DNA of 64,000 bases from positions 248,001 through 312,000 of the forward strand of contig NZ_JAAGOB010000001.1 in NCBI RefSeq assembly GCF_010550695.1, in the 5' to 3' direction. The stretch comes from Phytoactinopolyspora alkaliphila. Its GTDB lineage: Bacteria; Actinomycetota; Actinomycetes; Jiangellales; Jiangellaceae. The notes below the pieces were generated by a model. That model was not told where the DNA came from. It worked only from the letters and a program-made list of their open reading frames with translations, and ran no database searches. Of this stretch, positions 55,382-63,615 are shown one piece after another (position 1 is the first letter of the stretch; each line of letters starts with the position of its first letter). Position numbers and translations under genes: made by a program.

Positions 55382-56301
55382 GCGTGCCGCCTCCCGGTGA
55401 GCTCGAGGAAGACGTCTTCGAGCGAGCGGCGCCCGATCTGCAGCTCCTCCGGCAGCACGTCGTGCGCGGCGCACCACGACGCGACCGTGGCCAGCAGTTG
55501 CGGGTTCACGGTACCGGCGACGAGATACCGTCCCGGCGCGGTCTCCCGCACCACCGCGTCCGGTGGCAGGGCGTCACCAAGCGTGGACAGGTTCAGCCGG
55601 GGCGGCCCGGTGAACTGGACCGTGGACTCGTCGCTGCTGGTGAGCTCGGCCGGGCTGCCGGTTGCCACCAGCCGGCCGTCGTCGATGATCGCGACCTGGT
55701 CCGCGATTCTCTCGGCCTCGTCGATCAGGTGAGTGGTGAGCACGACGGTGACGCCGTCGGCGCGCAACTGCGACAGCAGGTCCCAGATGGAGCGCCGCAT
55801 GGCGGGATCCACTCCGGAGGTGGGCTCGTCGAGAAAGACGAGCTCCGGGCGGCCGACCAAGGCGCACGCGAGGGCAAGCCGCTGCCTCTCCCCACCGGAC
55901 AGGCGCCGGACCGGGGTGCGCTCGGCATCGTGCAGGCCGAGCCATTCGATCAGCTGACCCGTCTCCAGGGGATGTGCGTACATCCGGGCCAGGTGGGTGA
56001 GCAGCTCACGTGGGCGTGCTCCCGGATACAGGCCCGCCCCTTCTTGCAGCATCACGCCCACCCGCGGGCGCAGCTCCCTAGCGTCGCGGTGCGGATCCAG
56101 ACCGAGGACCCGAACGCTTCCTCCGTCCGGGCGCCGGTATCCCTCGCAGCATTCGACGGTGGTGGTCTTGCCGGCGCCGTTGGGCCCCAGGACAGCGGTG
56201 ATGGCGCCCGGCGACACGACGAGGGAGAGCCCTGCCACGGCGGTGCGGCCTCCGTACCGCTTGACCAGGCCGTCGATCTCCACGGCGGGGGAAGAACTCA
56301 C
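55378..56301 (-). CDS. ABC-2 type exporter ATPase
   Basis: A 307-residue ATPase: Walker A GPNGAGKTTT near residue 40, signature LSGGERQRLALACALVGRP near 135, Walker B ELVFLDEPTSGVDP near 155 and switch His in VLTTHLIDEAERI near 190. A C-terminal domain of about 95 residues ends RRSLEDVFLELTGR. GTG 56301 gives the usual N-terminus SSSPAVEIDGLVKRYGG; the extension to 56418 is the end of the next gene. It pairs with the permease at 54623. Confidence 0.92.
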   Translation of the reverse strand: MSSSPAVEIDGLVKRYGGRTAVAGLSLVVSPGAITAVLGPNGAGKTTTVECCEGYRRPDGGSVRVLGLDPHRDARELRPRVGVMLQEGAGLYPGARPRELLTHLARMYAHPLETGQLIEWLGLHDAERTPVRRLSGGERQRLALACALVGRPELVFLDEPTSGVDPAMRRSIWDLLSQLRADGVTVVLTTHLIDEAERIADQVAIIDDGRLVATGSPAELTSSDESTVQFTGPPRLNLSTLGDALPPDAVVRETAPGRYLVAGTVNPQLLATVASWCAAHDVLPEELQIGRRSLEDVFLELTGRRHA

Positions 56302-56377
56302 ACGGCGAGTCTCGCACGCGTGTTCTCGCCGTACGCCTCCACCCATGCCAGAGTTCGGCGCGGTCACCGCGCGGTGG

Positions 56378-57073
56378 TCATGAGGGACCAGGCCTGCCGT
56401 ACACGTCCCACACGTCACGCGGGATCTGGTCGATCACGTGGTGCATCAATTCGAGACGGGGGACGAGGGCTTCGGCCTCCAATCGTCCTTTGACGTAGGA
56501 GATCATGGCATCACCGTCGATGCGCCATGCCCATGTGCCGGTGTCCATCAGCATACGGACCATGTCGGGATGCAGCACGCGGAACGCGTAGTCGTGGTCG
56601 TCGCTCTTCACCTTGAACCGCGTCTCGAACTCAGGGTCGCCGATCTCGACGCCGCCGAATCCGAAGGTCCGGGCCAGCCGGCCGCCCAGCACGCCCTCGG
56701 CGCCCAGGGAAATGGCGGGCAACGCGGCAGGCAGGGTGATCACCCAGACGCCATACCGATGAGTGGTGGTGCTCGTGGTCTGGCCGGTGCTGGTGGTGGT
56801 CGTATACGAGTACTCGAACGCCACGAACGGACGCCGCCGATGTGTTCCCGAGATGGCACTGCGGGCCTTCGCGCGCTTCCAATGGCCCCGAAACGGCGCG
56901 CCGTGCCAGCGTCCGGCGAGCCCGTCCTGGCGCTCGTCCCACTCCCAGCCGTGTTCGGCCGCGAGCGCCTGCAGGTCCTCCGTGCGGCGCTTGTTCGCCC
57001 CGTGCGCCGCGATACCAACGGTGATCGCGACGGCGAGCCCTCCGGCGATCAGCAAGGCGACCATGCTCTCCAT
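56378..57073 (-). CDS. Membrane-anchored protein of unknown function
   Basis: A 231-residue protein. One N-terminal membrane helix (VALLIAGGLAVAITVGIAAHG) is followed by a basic stretch, EDLQALAAEHGWEWDERQD, and then a beta-rich domain with FVAFEYSYTTTTSTGQ, YGVWVITLPA and FGFGGVEIGDPEFETRFKVKSDD. This resembles actinobacterial DUF3137-type proteins, but I am not sure of the family. ATG 57073 follows GGAGG at six bases. It is divergent from sufR and shares the 160-base control region with it. Confidence 0.7.
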   Translation of the reverse strand: MESMVALLIAGGLAVAITVGIAAHGANKRRTEDLQALAAEHGWEWDERQDGLAGRWHGAPFRGHWKRAKARSAISGTHRRRPFVAFEYSYTTTTSTGQTTSTTTHRYGVWVITLPAALPAISLGAEGVLGGRLARTFGFGGVEIGDPEFETRFKVKSDDHDYAFRVLHPDMVRMLMDTGTWAWRIDGDAMISYVKGRLEAEALVPRLELMHHVIDQIPRDVWDVYGRPGPS

Positions 57074-57143
57074 GTGCGTCCTCCATCCGGTTCGGGCCGG
57101 ATCAGTGGCCCAGGACCCGGCGCGCGAGCCTACCGCAATACCG

Positions 57144-57162
57144 TTAGGCAAGCCTCGCCTGC
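57144..57162. promoter_or_regulatory. Iron-box-like sequence between the membrane gene and sufR
   Basis: TTAGGCAAGCCTCGCCTGC agrees with the actinobacterial DtxR/IdeR iron box (TTAGGTTAGGCT(A/C)ACCTAA) at about 13 of 19 positions, with the TTAGG half intact. It lies 55 bases upstream of the sufR -35 and 71 bases before the divergent gene start. Fe-S assembly genes are sensible targets, but the right half is degenerate. Confidence 0.4.
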
Positions 57163-57198
57163 GTGATCGATGCCACGACGTGGTCTGCGGGCAGGGAT

Positions 57199-57227
57199 TT
57201 GTCTCGCGCCCGGAAAAAGAGCACGAT
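57199..57227 (+). promoter_or_regulatory. sufR promoter, leaderless
   Basis: TTGTCT (57199-57204), 17 bases, CACGAT (57222-57227), then six bases to GTG 57234. The distance places the transcription start on the start codon; no ribosome site is present. Confidence 0.55.
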
Positions 57228-57233
57228 GGTGTT

Positions 57234-57971
57234 GTGAAATACATGCATGCAGGATCTGCGGCGGCGGAGGACCACTCCGCCGTGCAGGATTCGCATGCGC
57301 GTACGCGTGAACGAGTCGCCCGGGCCATCCTGGAGAACGGCCCGTCCACAGCGGCGAAGCTCGGCGACCGGCTCGGCCTCACCCCGGCCGCCATCCGCCG
57401 GCATCTGGATGCGCTCTTGGCCGACGGCGTGATCGAGGCTCGTGAGGAACGTGTCTACGGACAGCGCGGGCGTGGCCGGCCGGCCAAGGTGTTCGTGCTG
57501 ACCGACGCGGGCCGGGACGAGTTCGAGCAGGCGTATGACGATCTCGCCGTCGGAGCGCTGCAGTTTCTCGCCGACACCGGGGGAGACGAACTGGTCACGG
57601 CGTTCGCCCGGCAGCGCGTCGCCGACCTGGAGAAGCGGTATCGTCCCCTCGTCGAAGCTGCGGCACCAGGTGAGCGCACTGCTGCGCTCGCCGCCGCGCT
57701 GACCGGTGACGGGTACGCCGCTTCGGCGGCGCAATCGCCGGTCACCGACGGTGATCAGCTGTGCCAGCACCACTGCCCGGTGGCGCACGTCGCCGAGCAG
57801 TTTCCACAACTGTGCGAGGCCGAGACCGAGGTATTCGCGCGGCTGCTGGGCACCCACGTCCAGCGGATCGCGACGATCGCCCACGGCGACGACGTCTGCA
57901 CCACACACGTGCCCCGAAGCACCGGAGAACCGGGGCCGCACACGGAAGACTCTGCGGAGAGGATCTCTTGA
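57234..57971 (+). CDS. sufR: SufR-type iron-sulfur repressor of the suf operon
   Basis: A 245-residue winged-helix protein. The DNA-binding part is [39 protein letters not shown] at residues about 27-65, with a wing ([13 protein letters not shown]). A C-terminal cluster-binding region has Cys177, Cys181 and Cys194 in CQHHCPVAH...LCEAE (C-X3-C-X12-C) and a fourth Cys222, matching the Fe-S-sensing repressors placed before sufB in actinobacteria. With the cluster bound it represses suf; on damage or iron lack it releases. GTG 57234 is chosen for the leaderless promoter; ATG 57243 is possible. sufB begins one base after the stop. Confidence 0.88.
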   Translation: MKYMHAGSAAAEDHSAVQDSHARTRERVARAILENGPSTAAKLGDRLGLTPAAIRRHLDALLADGVIEAREERVYGQRGRGRPAKVFVLTDAGRDEFEQAYDDLAVGALQFLADTGGDELVTAFARQRVADLEKRYRPLVEAAAPGERTAALAAALTGDGYAASAAQSPVTDGDQLCQHHCPVAHVAEQFPQLCEAETEVFARLLGTHVQRIATIAHGDDVCTTHVPRSTGEPGPHTEDSAERIS

Positions 57972-57972
57972 T

Positions 57973-59385
57973 ATGACCACTACAGCTCACCCGGAACTTG
58001 AGGGTCTGGGGCGTTACGAGTACGGCTGGGCCGACTCCGACGTCGCCGGTGCCACCGCGAAGCGCGGTCTGAACGAGAACGTCGTCCGGGAGATCTCTGC
58101 GCTGAAGAACGAGCCGGAGTGGATGCTCGACATCCGCCTCAAGGCCCTGAAGCTGTTCGAGAAGAAGCCGATGCCCAGCTGGGGCGCGGACCTTTCCACC
58201 ATCGACTTCGAGAACATCAAGTACTTCGTCCGGTCCACCGAGAAGCAGGCCGCGTCGTGGGAGGACCTGCCGGACGACATCAAGAACACCTACGACAAGC
58301 TCGGCATCCCGGAGGCGGAGAAGCAGCGCTTGGTCTCCGGTGTCGCGGCGCAGTACGAGTCCGAGGTCGTGTACCACCAGATCCAGGAGGACCTGGAGAA
58401 GCAGGGTGTCATCTTCCTCGACACCGACACCGCGCTGCGCGAGTACCCCGAGCTGTTCAAGGAGTACTTCGCCTCGGTGATCCCGGCCGGGGATAACAAG
58501 TTTTCCGCGCTGAACACGGCCGTCTGGTCGGGCGGAAGCTTCATCTACGTGCCGAAGGGTGTGCATGTCGACATCCCGCTGCAGGCCTACTTCCGCATCA
58601 ACACCGAGAACATGGGCCAGTTCGAGCGGACGCTGATCATCGTCGACGAGGATGCCTACGTCCACTACGTCGAGGGCTGCACCGCGCCGATCTACACGTC
58701 GGACTCGCTGCACAGCGCCGTTGTCGAGATCGTGGTGAAGAAGGGTGCACGCGCCCGGTACACCACCATCCAGAACTGGTCCAACAACGTGTACAACCTG
58801 GTGACGAAGCGGGCCACGGCGGCCGAAGGCGCCACCATGGAGTGGGTCGACGGCAACATCGGCTCGAAGATCACCATGAAGTACCCAGCCATCTACCTGA
58901 TGGGCGAGCACGCCAAGGGCGAGACCCTCTCCCTGGCGTTCGCAGGCGAGGGCCAGCACCAGGACTCGGGCGCGAAGATGGTTCACATGGCTCCGCACAC
59001 GTCCAGCTCCATCGTCTCCAAGTCGGTGGCCCGTGGCGGCGGCCGGACCTCGTACCGCGGCCTTGTCCAGGTCATGCCGCGCGCCACCACCAGCGCCAGC
59101 ACGGTGCTGTGTGACGCGCTCCTGGTCGACTCCATCTCGCGGTCGGACACGTATCCGTACGTGGACATCCGCAACGACGACGTGTCGATGGGCCACGAGG
59201 CCACCGTGTCCAAGGTCAGTGAAGAGCAGCTGTTCTACCTGACCAGCCGCGGGATCCCGGAGGACGAGGCGATGGCCATGATCGTCCGCGGGTTCATCGA
59301 GCCGATCGCTCGCGAGCTGCCGATGGAGTACGCCCTCGAGTTGAACCGGCTGATCGAGCTGCAGATGGAAGGCGCGGTCGGCTGA
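57973..59385 (+). CDS. sufB: Fe-S cluster assembly protein SufB
   Basis: A 470-residue SufB scaffold of the SufBCD complex. The N-terminal [30 protein letters not shown], the middle [33 protein letters not shown] near residue 177, EGCTAP near 235, and the C-terminal [26 protein letters not shown] are diagnostic; the cluster-related Cys in [20 protein letters not shown] near 380 is present. No intein interrupts it, unlike some mycobacterial SufB genes. Confidence 0.97.
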   Translation: MTTTAHPELEGLGRYEYGWADSDVAGATAKRGLNENVVREISALKNEPEWMLDIRLKALKLFEKKPMPSWGADLSTIDFENIKYFVRSTEKQAASWEDLPDDIKNTYDKLGIPEAEKQRLVSGVAAQYESEVVYHQIQEDLEKQGVIFLDTDTALREYPELFKEYFASVIPAGDNKFSALNTAVWSGGSFIYVPKGVHVDIPLQAYFRINTENMGQFERTLIIVDEDAYVHYVEGCTAPIYTSDSLHSAVVEIVVKKGARARYTTIQNWSNNVYNLVTKRATAAEGATMEWVDGNIGSKITMKYPAIYLMGEHAKGETLSLAFAGEGQHQDSGAKMVHMAPHTSSSIVSKSVARGGGRTSYRGLVQVMPRATTSASTVLCDALLVDSISRSDTYPYVDIRNDDVSMGHEATVSKVSEEQLFYLTSRGIPEDEAMAMIVRGFIEPIARELPMEYALELNRLIELQMEGAVG

Positions 59386-59439
59386 CCTACCCGCGCCGAT
59401 CCTTCGTTCGAGCACATTCGAGATGAACCCGAGGAGCAG

Positions 59440-60660
59440 ATGAGCACCGCCACCGATACGCCGGCTCAGCACGGCCTGGCCGCCCACTCGCACGGCGCCG
59501 GCACGGAGCCGGACGGCCGCACCAAGGGCGCGCTGGACAGATTCGCCTCGTTCGACGTCGAGGCTCACCCGGTCCCGCGGGGCCGGGAGGAGGACTGGCG
59601 GTTCACGCCGATGAACCGCCTGCGTGGCCTGCACGACGACGCACCTCTCGACGGCAGCGACTACACCGTCCAGGTCGACGCGGATCCGCGGGTCACTGCG
59701 GCCAGCATCGGCGCGGACGACACCCGCAAGGGCACCTCCACGTATGTTCCGGTGGACCGACCCAGCGCTCGTGCCTGGGCGTCGGCCGAGAAGATCTTCG
59801 CCGTGGACATCCCGCGCGACGAGGTGATCGAGCAGCCGGTCGTGATCCGGCTGACCGGAACGTCGGCGGAGCGTGGCGCCGCCGCGCATCTCGTGGTGAC
59901 GGCGGGACGGCACAGTAAGTCCGTCGTGGTCATCGAGTACGACGGCTCGTCGTCGTTCGTCGAGAACGTCGAGGTCGTGGCCGAGGACGGAGCAGAGCTG
60001 ACCGTTGTCGCCGTTCAGGACTGGGCCGACGACGCCGTGCACCTCGCGCACCACCACGTGCACGTCGGTCGGGACGCCACGGTCAAGCATGCCGTGATCA
60101 CGTTCGGCGGCGATCTCGTGCGCACCGGTACCACCCTGAACTATGCCGGGCCAGGTGGCAGTGCAACGCTGCTCGGCCTGTACTACGTCGACGCCGGTCA
60201 GCACATCGAGAACCGGCTCGTCGTCGACCACAACACCCCCAACGCCACCAGCGATGTCGAGTACAAGGGCGCGCTGCAGGGCAAGAAAGCGCACGCGGTC
60301 TGGATCGGCGACGTGCTGATCCGCAAGGAAGCCCTCGGGATCAACACCTACGAGCTCAACCGCAATCTGGTGCTCACCGACGGCGCGCGCGCCGACTCGG
60401 TGCCGAACCTGGAGATCGAGACCGGCGAGATCGAGGGCGCCGGGCACGCCAGCGCCACCGGCCGGTTCGACGACGAGCAGCTGTTCTACCTGCAGGCCCG
60501 CGGCATCCCCGCCGACATCGCACGCAAGCTCGTCGTACGCGGCTTCTTCGCCTCGCTGATCAATCGGATCGGTGTTCCGGAGATCACTGAACGCCTGATG
60601 ACGACGGTCGAGCGGGAGCTGGCCGTGGTCGAGGCGATGACCGCTGACGACGGCGCCTGA
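59440..60660 (+). CDS. sufD: Fe-S cluster assembly protein SufD
   Basis: A 406-residue SufD, partner of SufB and SufC in cluster assembly and iron acquisition. The N-terminus has PRGREEDWRFTPMNRLRG near residue 47; the beta-helix region includes HHVHVGRDATVKHAVITFGGDLVRT near 205 and the C-terminal DDEQLFYLQARGIPADIARKLVVRGFF matches SufB/SufD ends, with the His in TPNATSDVEYKGALQGKKAHAVWIG-type core near 265-285. GAGGAGCAG precedes the ATG, 54 bases after sufB. Confidence 0.95.
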   Translation: MSTATDTPAQHGLAAHSHGAGTEPDGRTKGALDRFASFDVEAHPVPRGREEDWRFTPMNRLRGLHDDAPLDGSDYTVQVDADPRVTAASIGADDTRKGTSTYVPVDRPSARAWASAEKIFAVDIPRDEVIEQPVVIRLTGTSAERGAAAHLVVTAGRHSKSVVVIEYDGSSSFVENVEVVAEDGAELTVVAVQDWADDAVHLAHHHVHVGRDATVKHAVITFGGDLVRTGTTLNYAGPGGSATLLGLYYVDAGQHIENRLVVDHNTPNATSDVEYKGALQGKKAHAVWIGDVLIRKEALGINTYELNRNLVLTDGARADSVPNLEIETGEIEGAGHASATGRFDDEQLFYLQARGIPADIARKLVVRGFFASLINRIGVPEITERLMTTVERELAVVEAMTADDGA

Positions 60661-60706
60661 TCACCACCTTTACGTATACACAGTCGAAGTGAGGCATGAG
60701 CAAGCG

Positions 60707-61465
60707 ATGAGCACTCTTGAGATCCGGGACCTGCACGTCTCCGTGGAGGCGGACAACGGTCCGGTGCAGATCCTGCACGGCGTCAACCTGACCGTGAGCA
60801 GCGGCGAGACCCACGCGATCATGGGTCCCAACGGCTCCGGCAAGTCCACTCTGGCCTACGCCTTGTCCGGGCACCCGAAGTACACCGTCACATCGGGCAC
60901 CGTCACGCTCGACGGCGAGGACCTCCTGGACATGAGCGTGGACGAGCGGGCTCGAGTCGGGCTGTTCCTCGCCATGCAGTACCCGGTCGAGGTGCCGGGC
61001 GTCTCGGTGTCCAACTTCCTGCGGACCGCCAAGACCGCTATCGACGGCGAGGCGCCGAAGCTGCGGACGTGGGTGAAGGACGTCAAGCAGGCGATGGCCG
61101 ATCTGCGCATCGACCCGGAGTTCGCCGAGCGCGACCTCAACACCGGGTTCTCCGGCGGTGAGAAGAAGCGGCACGAGATCCTTCAGCTGGAGCTGCTCCA
61201 GCCGAAGTTCGCCGTGCTGGACGAGACCGACTCCGGCCTGGACATCGATGCGCTGCGCATCGTCTCCGACGGCGTCAACCGGTTCAGCGCCAACGGTGAC
61301 AAGGGCGTGCTCTTGATCACGCACTACACCCGGATTCTGCGCTACATCAAGCCGGACCACGTGCACGTGTTCGTGGGCGGCAAGATCGCCGAAGAAGGCG
61401 GCGCCGAGCTGGCCGAGAAGCTGGAAGAGAAGGGGTACGTCGACTACGTCGGCGCCTCTGCCTAA
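60707..61465 (+). CDS. sufC: Fe-S cluster assembly ATPase SufC
   Basis: A 252-residue ABC-type ATPase that drives shape changes in SufB-SufD. Walker A GPNGSGKSTL near residue 40, the Q-loop FLAMQYPVEVPGVSVSNFL near 85, signature FSGGEKKRHEILQ near 148, Walker B KFAVLDETDSGLD near 170 and switch His in LITHYTRIL near 207 are all typical of SufC. ATG 60707 gives the normal N-terminus (MSTLEIRDLHV); a GTG at 60689 in frame has the AGG nearer. Confidence 0.96.
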   Translation: MSTLEIRDLHVSVEADNGPVQILHGVNLTVSSGETHAIMGPNGSGKSTLAYALSGHPKYTVTSGTVTLDGEDLLDMSVDERARVGLFLAMQYPVEVPGVSVSNFLRTAKTAIDGEAPKLRTWVKDVKQAMADLRIDPEFAERDLNTGFSGGEKKRHEILQLELLQPKFAVLDETDSGLDIDALRIVSDGVNRFSANGDKGVLLITHYTRILRYIKPDHVHVFVGGKIAEEGGAELAEKLEEKGYVDYVGASA

Positions 61466-61481
61466 CCAGAACCATTCCCCA

Positions 61482-61567
61482 AATGATCATGTTAACTATG
61501 TTTTCTCGTGCGATACCAGGCCTGCAGGCATGGTGAAGCACGAGAAAACATGGTTTACATGATCATT
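61482..61567. repeat. 30-bp inverted repeat between sufC and sufS
   Basis: Arms 61482-61511 and 61538-61567 pair at 28 of 30 positions (one mismatch and one G-U pair), with a 26-base loop that itself holds GCCTGCAGGC (61520-61529). Both ends are AATGATCATG/CATGATCATT, shared with the palindrome at 15180. The arms are AT-rich compared with the genes around them. It sits inside the suf operon, 16 bases after sufC and 22 bases before the sufS GTG. Confidence 0.92.
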
Positions 61568-61589
61568 CAGGTGTAGCGAGGAGGTTGAC

Positions 61590-62858
61590 GTGGCGGAGCA
61601 GATGCCGAGCCCGCTGGACGTGGACCGGGTGCGCAAGGACTTCCCGATTCTGGAGCGGCGACTCGCCGGGGATCGGGCCCTGGTGTACCTGGACTCGGCG
61701 AACACGTCCCAGAAGCCGCGGCCGGTACTCGACGCTCTGACCGAGCACTACGAGCGGCACAACGCCAACGTCGCCCGCGCCGTGCACCAGCTCGGCGAGG
61801 AGGCCACCTCCGCGTACGAGGGCGCCAGAGACAAGATCGCCGCCTTCATCGGCGCCCCCACCCGCTCGGAGGTGCTCTTCACAAAGAATGCCTCCGAGGC
61901 GTTGAACCTGGTGGCGAACACGATGGCCAGCGGGCTGGCGGAGGATCCGCGCTACCGGCTCGAACCGGGCGACGAGATCGTCATCACCGAGATGGAGCAC
62001 CACTCCAACATCGTGCCGTGGCAACTCGCCGCCCGGCGTACCGGCGCGACGCTGCGGTGGTTCGGGCTCACCGAGGACGGCCGGCTGGACATCGCGGGAC
62101 TCCGGGAGCTGATCAACCCGCGCACCAAGATCGTCTCGCTGGTGCACCAGTCCAACATCCTCGGGACGGTCAATCCGGTCGCCCACGTCGTCGAGCGTGC
62201 CCGCGAGGTCGGCGCGCTCGTGCTGCTGGACGGGGCTCAGTCTGTTCCGCACATGCCGGTGGACGTGACCGAGCTGGGCGTCGACCTGCTGGCGTTCACC
62301 GGGCACAAGCTCTGCGGACCGACCGGCATCGGAGTCCTGTGGGGGCGCGGCGAGGTCCTCGACGGGTTGCCGCCGTTCCTGGGCGGCGGCGAGATGATCG
62401 AGACCGTGGCGATGGACGGCTCCACCTTCGCCCCGATTCCGCACAAGTTCGAGGCGGGCACGCCGCCCATCGCTCAGGCCGTGGGTCTGGGTGCGGCGGT
62501 CGACTATCTGACCGGCCTGGGGATGACGAGCGTGCGCGAGCACGACCGCGCGATCACGGCATATGCGCTGGACCGCCTGCACGGCGTGGACGGGGTGAGC
62601 GTCATCGGGCCGGATTCGATGGTGGACCGCGGTGCCACGGTCTCGTTCACGGTCGACGGCATCCACCCCCACGACGTCGGGCAGGTGCTCGACGAGCAGG
62701 GGGTGGCCGTCCGGGTGGGGCACCACTGCGCGCGCCCGGTGTGCGTGCGCTACGGAATACCGGCGACCACTCGAGCGTCGTTCTACCTGTACACGACCAA
62801 TGCCGAAATCGACGCGCTCGTGGACGGCATCGAACAGGTGAAGAGGTTCTTCGGGTGA
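61590..62858 (+). CDS. sufS: Cysteine desulfurase SufS
   Basis: A 422-residue group II PLP-dependent desulfurase that takes sulfur from L-cysteine. Lys240 in FTGHKLCGPTGIGVLWG binds PLP and Cys380 in VRVGHHCARPVC carries the persulfide; EMEHHSNIVPWQ near residue 132 and DGAQSVPHMPVDV near 213 are also conserved. GTG 61590 follows GAGGAGG. Its stop overlaps sufU, its sulfur acceptor. Confidence 0.96.
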   Translation: MAEQMPSPLDVDRVRKDFPILERRLAGDRALVYLDSANTSQKPRPVLDALTEHYERHNANVARAVHQLGEEATSAYEGARDKIAAFIGAPTRSEVLFTKNASEALNLVANTMASGLAEDPRYRLEPGDEIVITEMEHHSNIVPWQLAARRTGATLRWFGLTEDGRLDIAGLRELINPRTKIVSLVHQSNILGTVNPVAHVVERAREVGALVLLDGAQSVPHMPVDVTELGVDLLAFTGHKLCGPTGIGVLWGRGEVLDGLPPFLGGGEMIETVAMDGSTFAPIPHKFEAGTPPIAQAVGLGAAVDYLTGLGMTSVREHDRAITAYALDRLHGVDGVSVIGPDSMVDRGATVSFTVDGIHPHDVGQVLDEQGVAVRVGHHCARPVCVRYGIPATTRASFYLYTTNAEIDALVDGIEQVKRFFG

Positions 62859-63295
62859 GCGAGTCCCTGTACCAGGAGATCATCCTGGACCATTACAAGA
62901 ACCCGCACGGGCGCGGGCTGCGGGAGCCGTTCGACGCCGAGGCTCATCACGTCAATCCCACGTGCGGTGACGAGATCACGGTCCGGGTGGCCTTGGACGG
63001 TGAGAAGGTGGCCGACGTCTCCTTCGACGGCCAGGGCTGCTCCATCAGCCAGGCTTCGGCGAGTGTCCTGCACGAGTTGCTCACGGGTGGCACGGTGAGC
63101 CGGGCACGCGATGTCGAGGCCGCGTTCGTCGAGCTGATGCAGGGTAAGGGACAGGTGGAGCCGGACGAGGACGTGCTCGGTGACGGCATCGCCTTCGCCG
63201 GCGTGGCCCGCTACCCGGCACGCGTGAAATGCGCCCTGCTGTCCTGGATGGCGTTCAAGGATGCGGTGAACCGAGCACAGGCTGAGGAGTTGTGA
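62855..63295 (+). CDS. sufU: Fe-S assembly sulfurtransferase SufU
   Basis: A 146-residue SufU, the zinc-dependent sulfurtransferase that accepts persulfide from SufS in Gram-positives. The start LYQEIILDHYKNPHGRG and the ligands Cys37 and Asp39 (NPTCGDE), Cys62 (GQGCSIS) and Cys126 (VKCALLSW) are all in place; the insertion between the second and third Cys separates SufU from IscU. GTG overlaps the sufS stop. The open frame upstream is sufS out of phase. Confidence 0.95.
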   Translation: MSESLYQEIILDHYKNPHGRGLREPFDAEAHHVNPTCGDEITVRVALDGEKVADVSFDGQGCSISQASASVLHELLTGGTVSRARDVEAAFVELMQGKGQVEPDEDVLGDGIAFAGVARYPARVKCALLSWMAFKDAVNRAQAEEL

Positions 63296-63297
63296 GT

Positions 63298-63615
63298 ATG
63301 ACGACCACTGTCGACTTAGAGGATCTGAAAGAGGCGTTGCGTGACGTCGTCGACCCCGAGCTGGGGATCAACGTCGTCGACCTCGGTCTCATCTACGGGG
63401 TCAGTGTCGACGACGACGGTGTCGCCACAATCGACATGACGTTGACCAGCGCGGCATGTCCGCTGACCGATGTGATCGAAGAGCAGGCGAATTCCGCCAC
63501 CGAGGGACTGGTCAACGGGCTCAAGATCAACTGGGTCTGGATGCCGCCCTGGGGACCGGACAAGATCACCGACGAGGGGCGGGAACAGCTACGCGCCCTG
63601 GGCTTCAACGTATGA
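63298..63615 (+). CDS. DUF59/MIP18 family Fe-S assembly protein (SufT-like)
   Basis: A 105-residue MIP18/DUF59 protein. LKEALRDVVDPELGINVVDLGLIYGV near the N-terminus and LTSAACPLTDVIEEQ with the reactive Cys near residue 58 are the family marks; the end is WMPPWGPDKITDEGREQLRALGF. In many actinobacteria it closes the suf operon and aids Fe-S protein maturation. ATG 63298 has GAGGAG at eight bases; GTG 63292 overlaps the sufU stop. Its stop overlaps the next gene. Confidence 0.92.
   Translation: MTTTVDLEDLKEALRDVVDPELGINVVDLGLIYGVSVDDDGVATIDMTLTSAACPLTDVIEEQANSATEGLVNGLKINWVWMPPWGPDKITDEGREQLRALGFNV

Noticed and set aside
57742-60447. A 901-codon open frame on the minus strand opposite sufR, sufB and sufD
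   Set aside because: It has no family motifs and lies wholly antisense to three well-recognised genes; long antisense frames are expected from the third-position GC bias.
61482-61567. Suf palindrome considered as a plain intrinsic terminator
   Set aside because: It lies within an otherwise tightly coupled operon, has no T-run, and its outer arms are AT-rich, unlike the GC-rich terminators elsewhere here.
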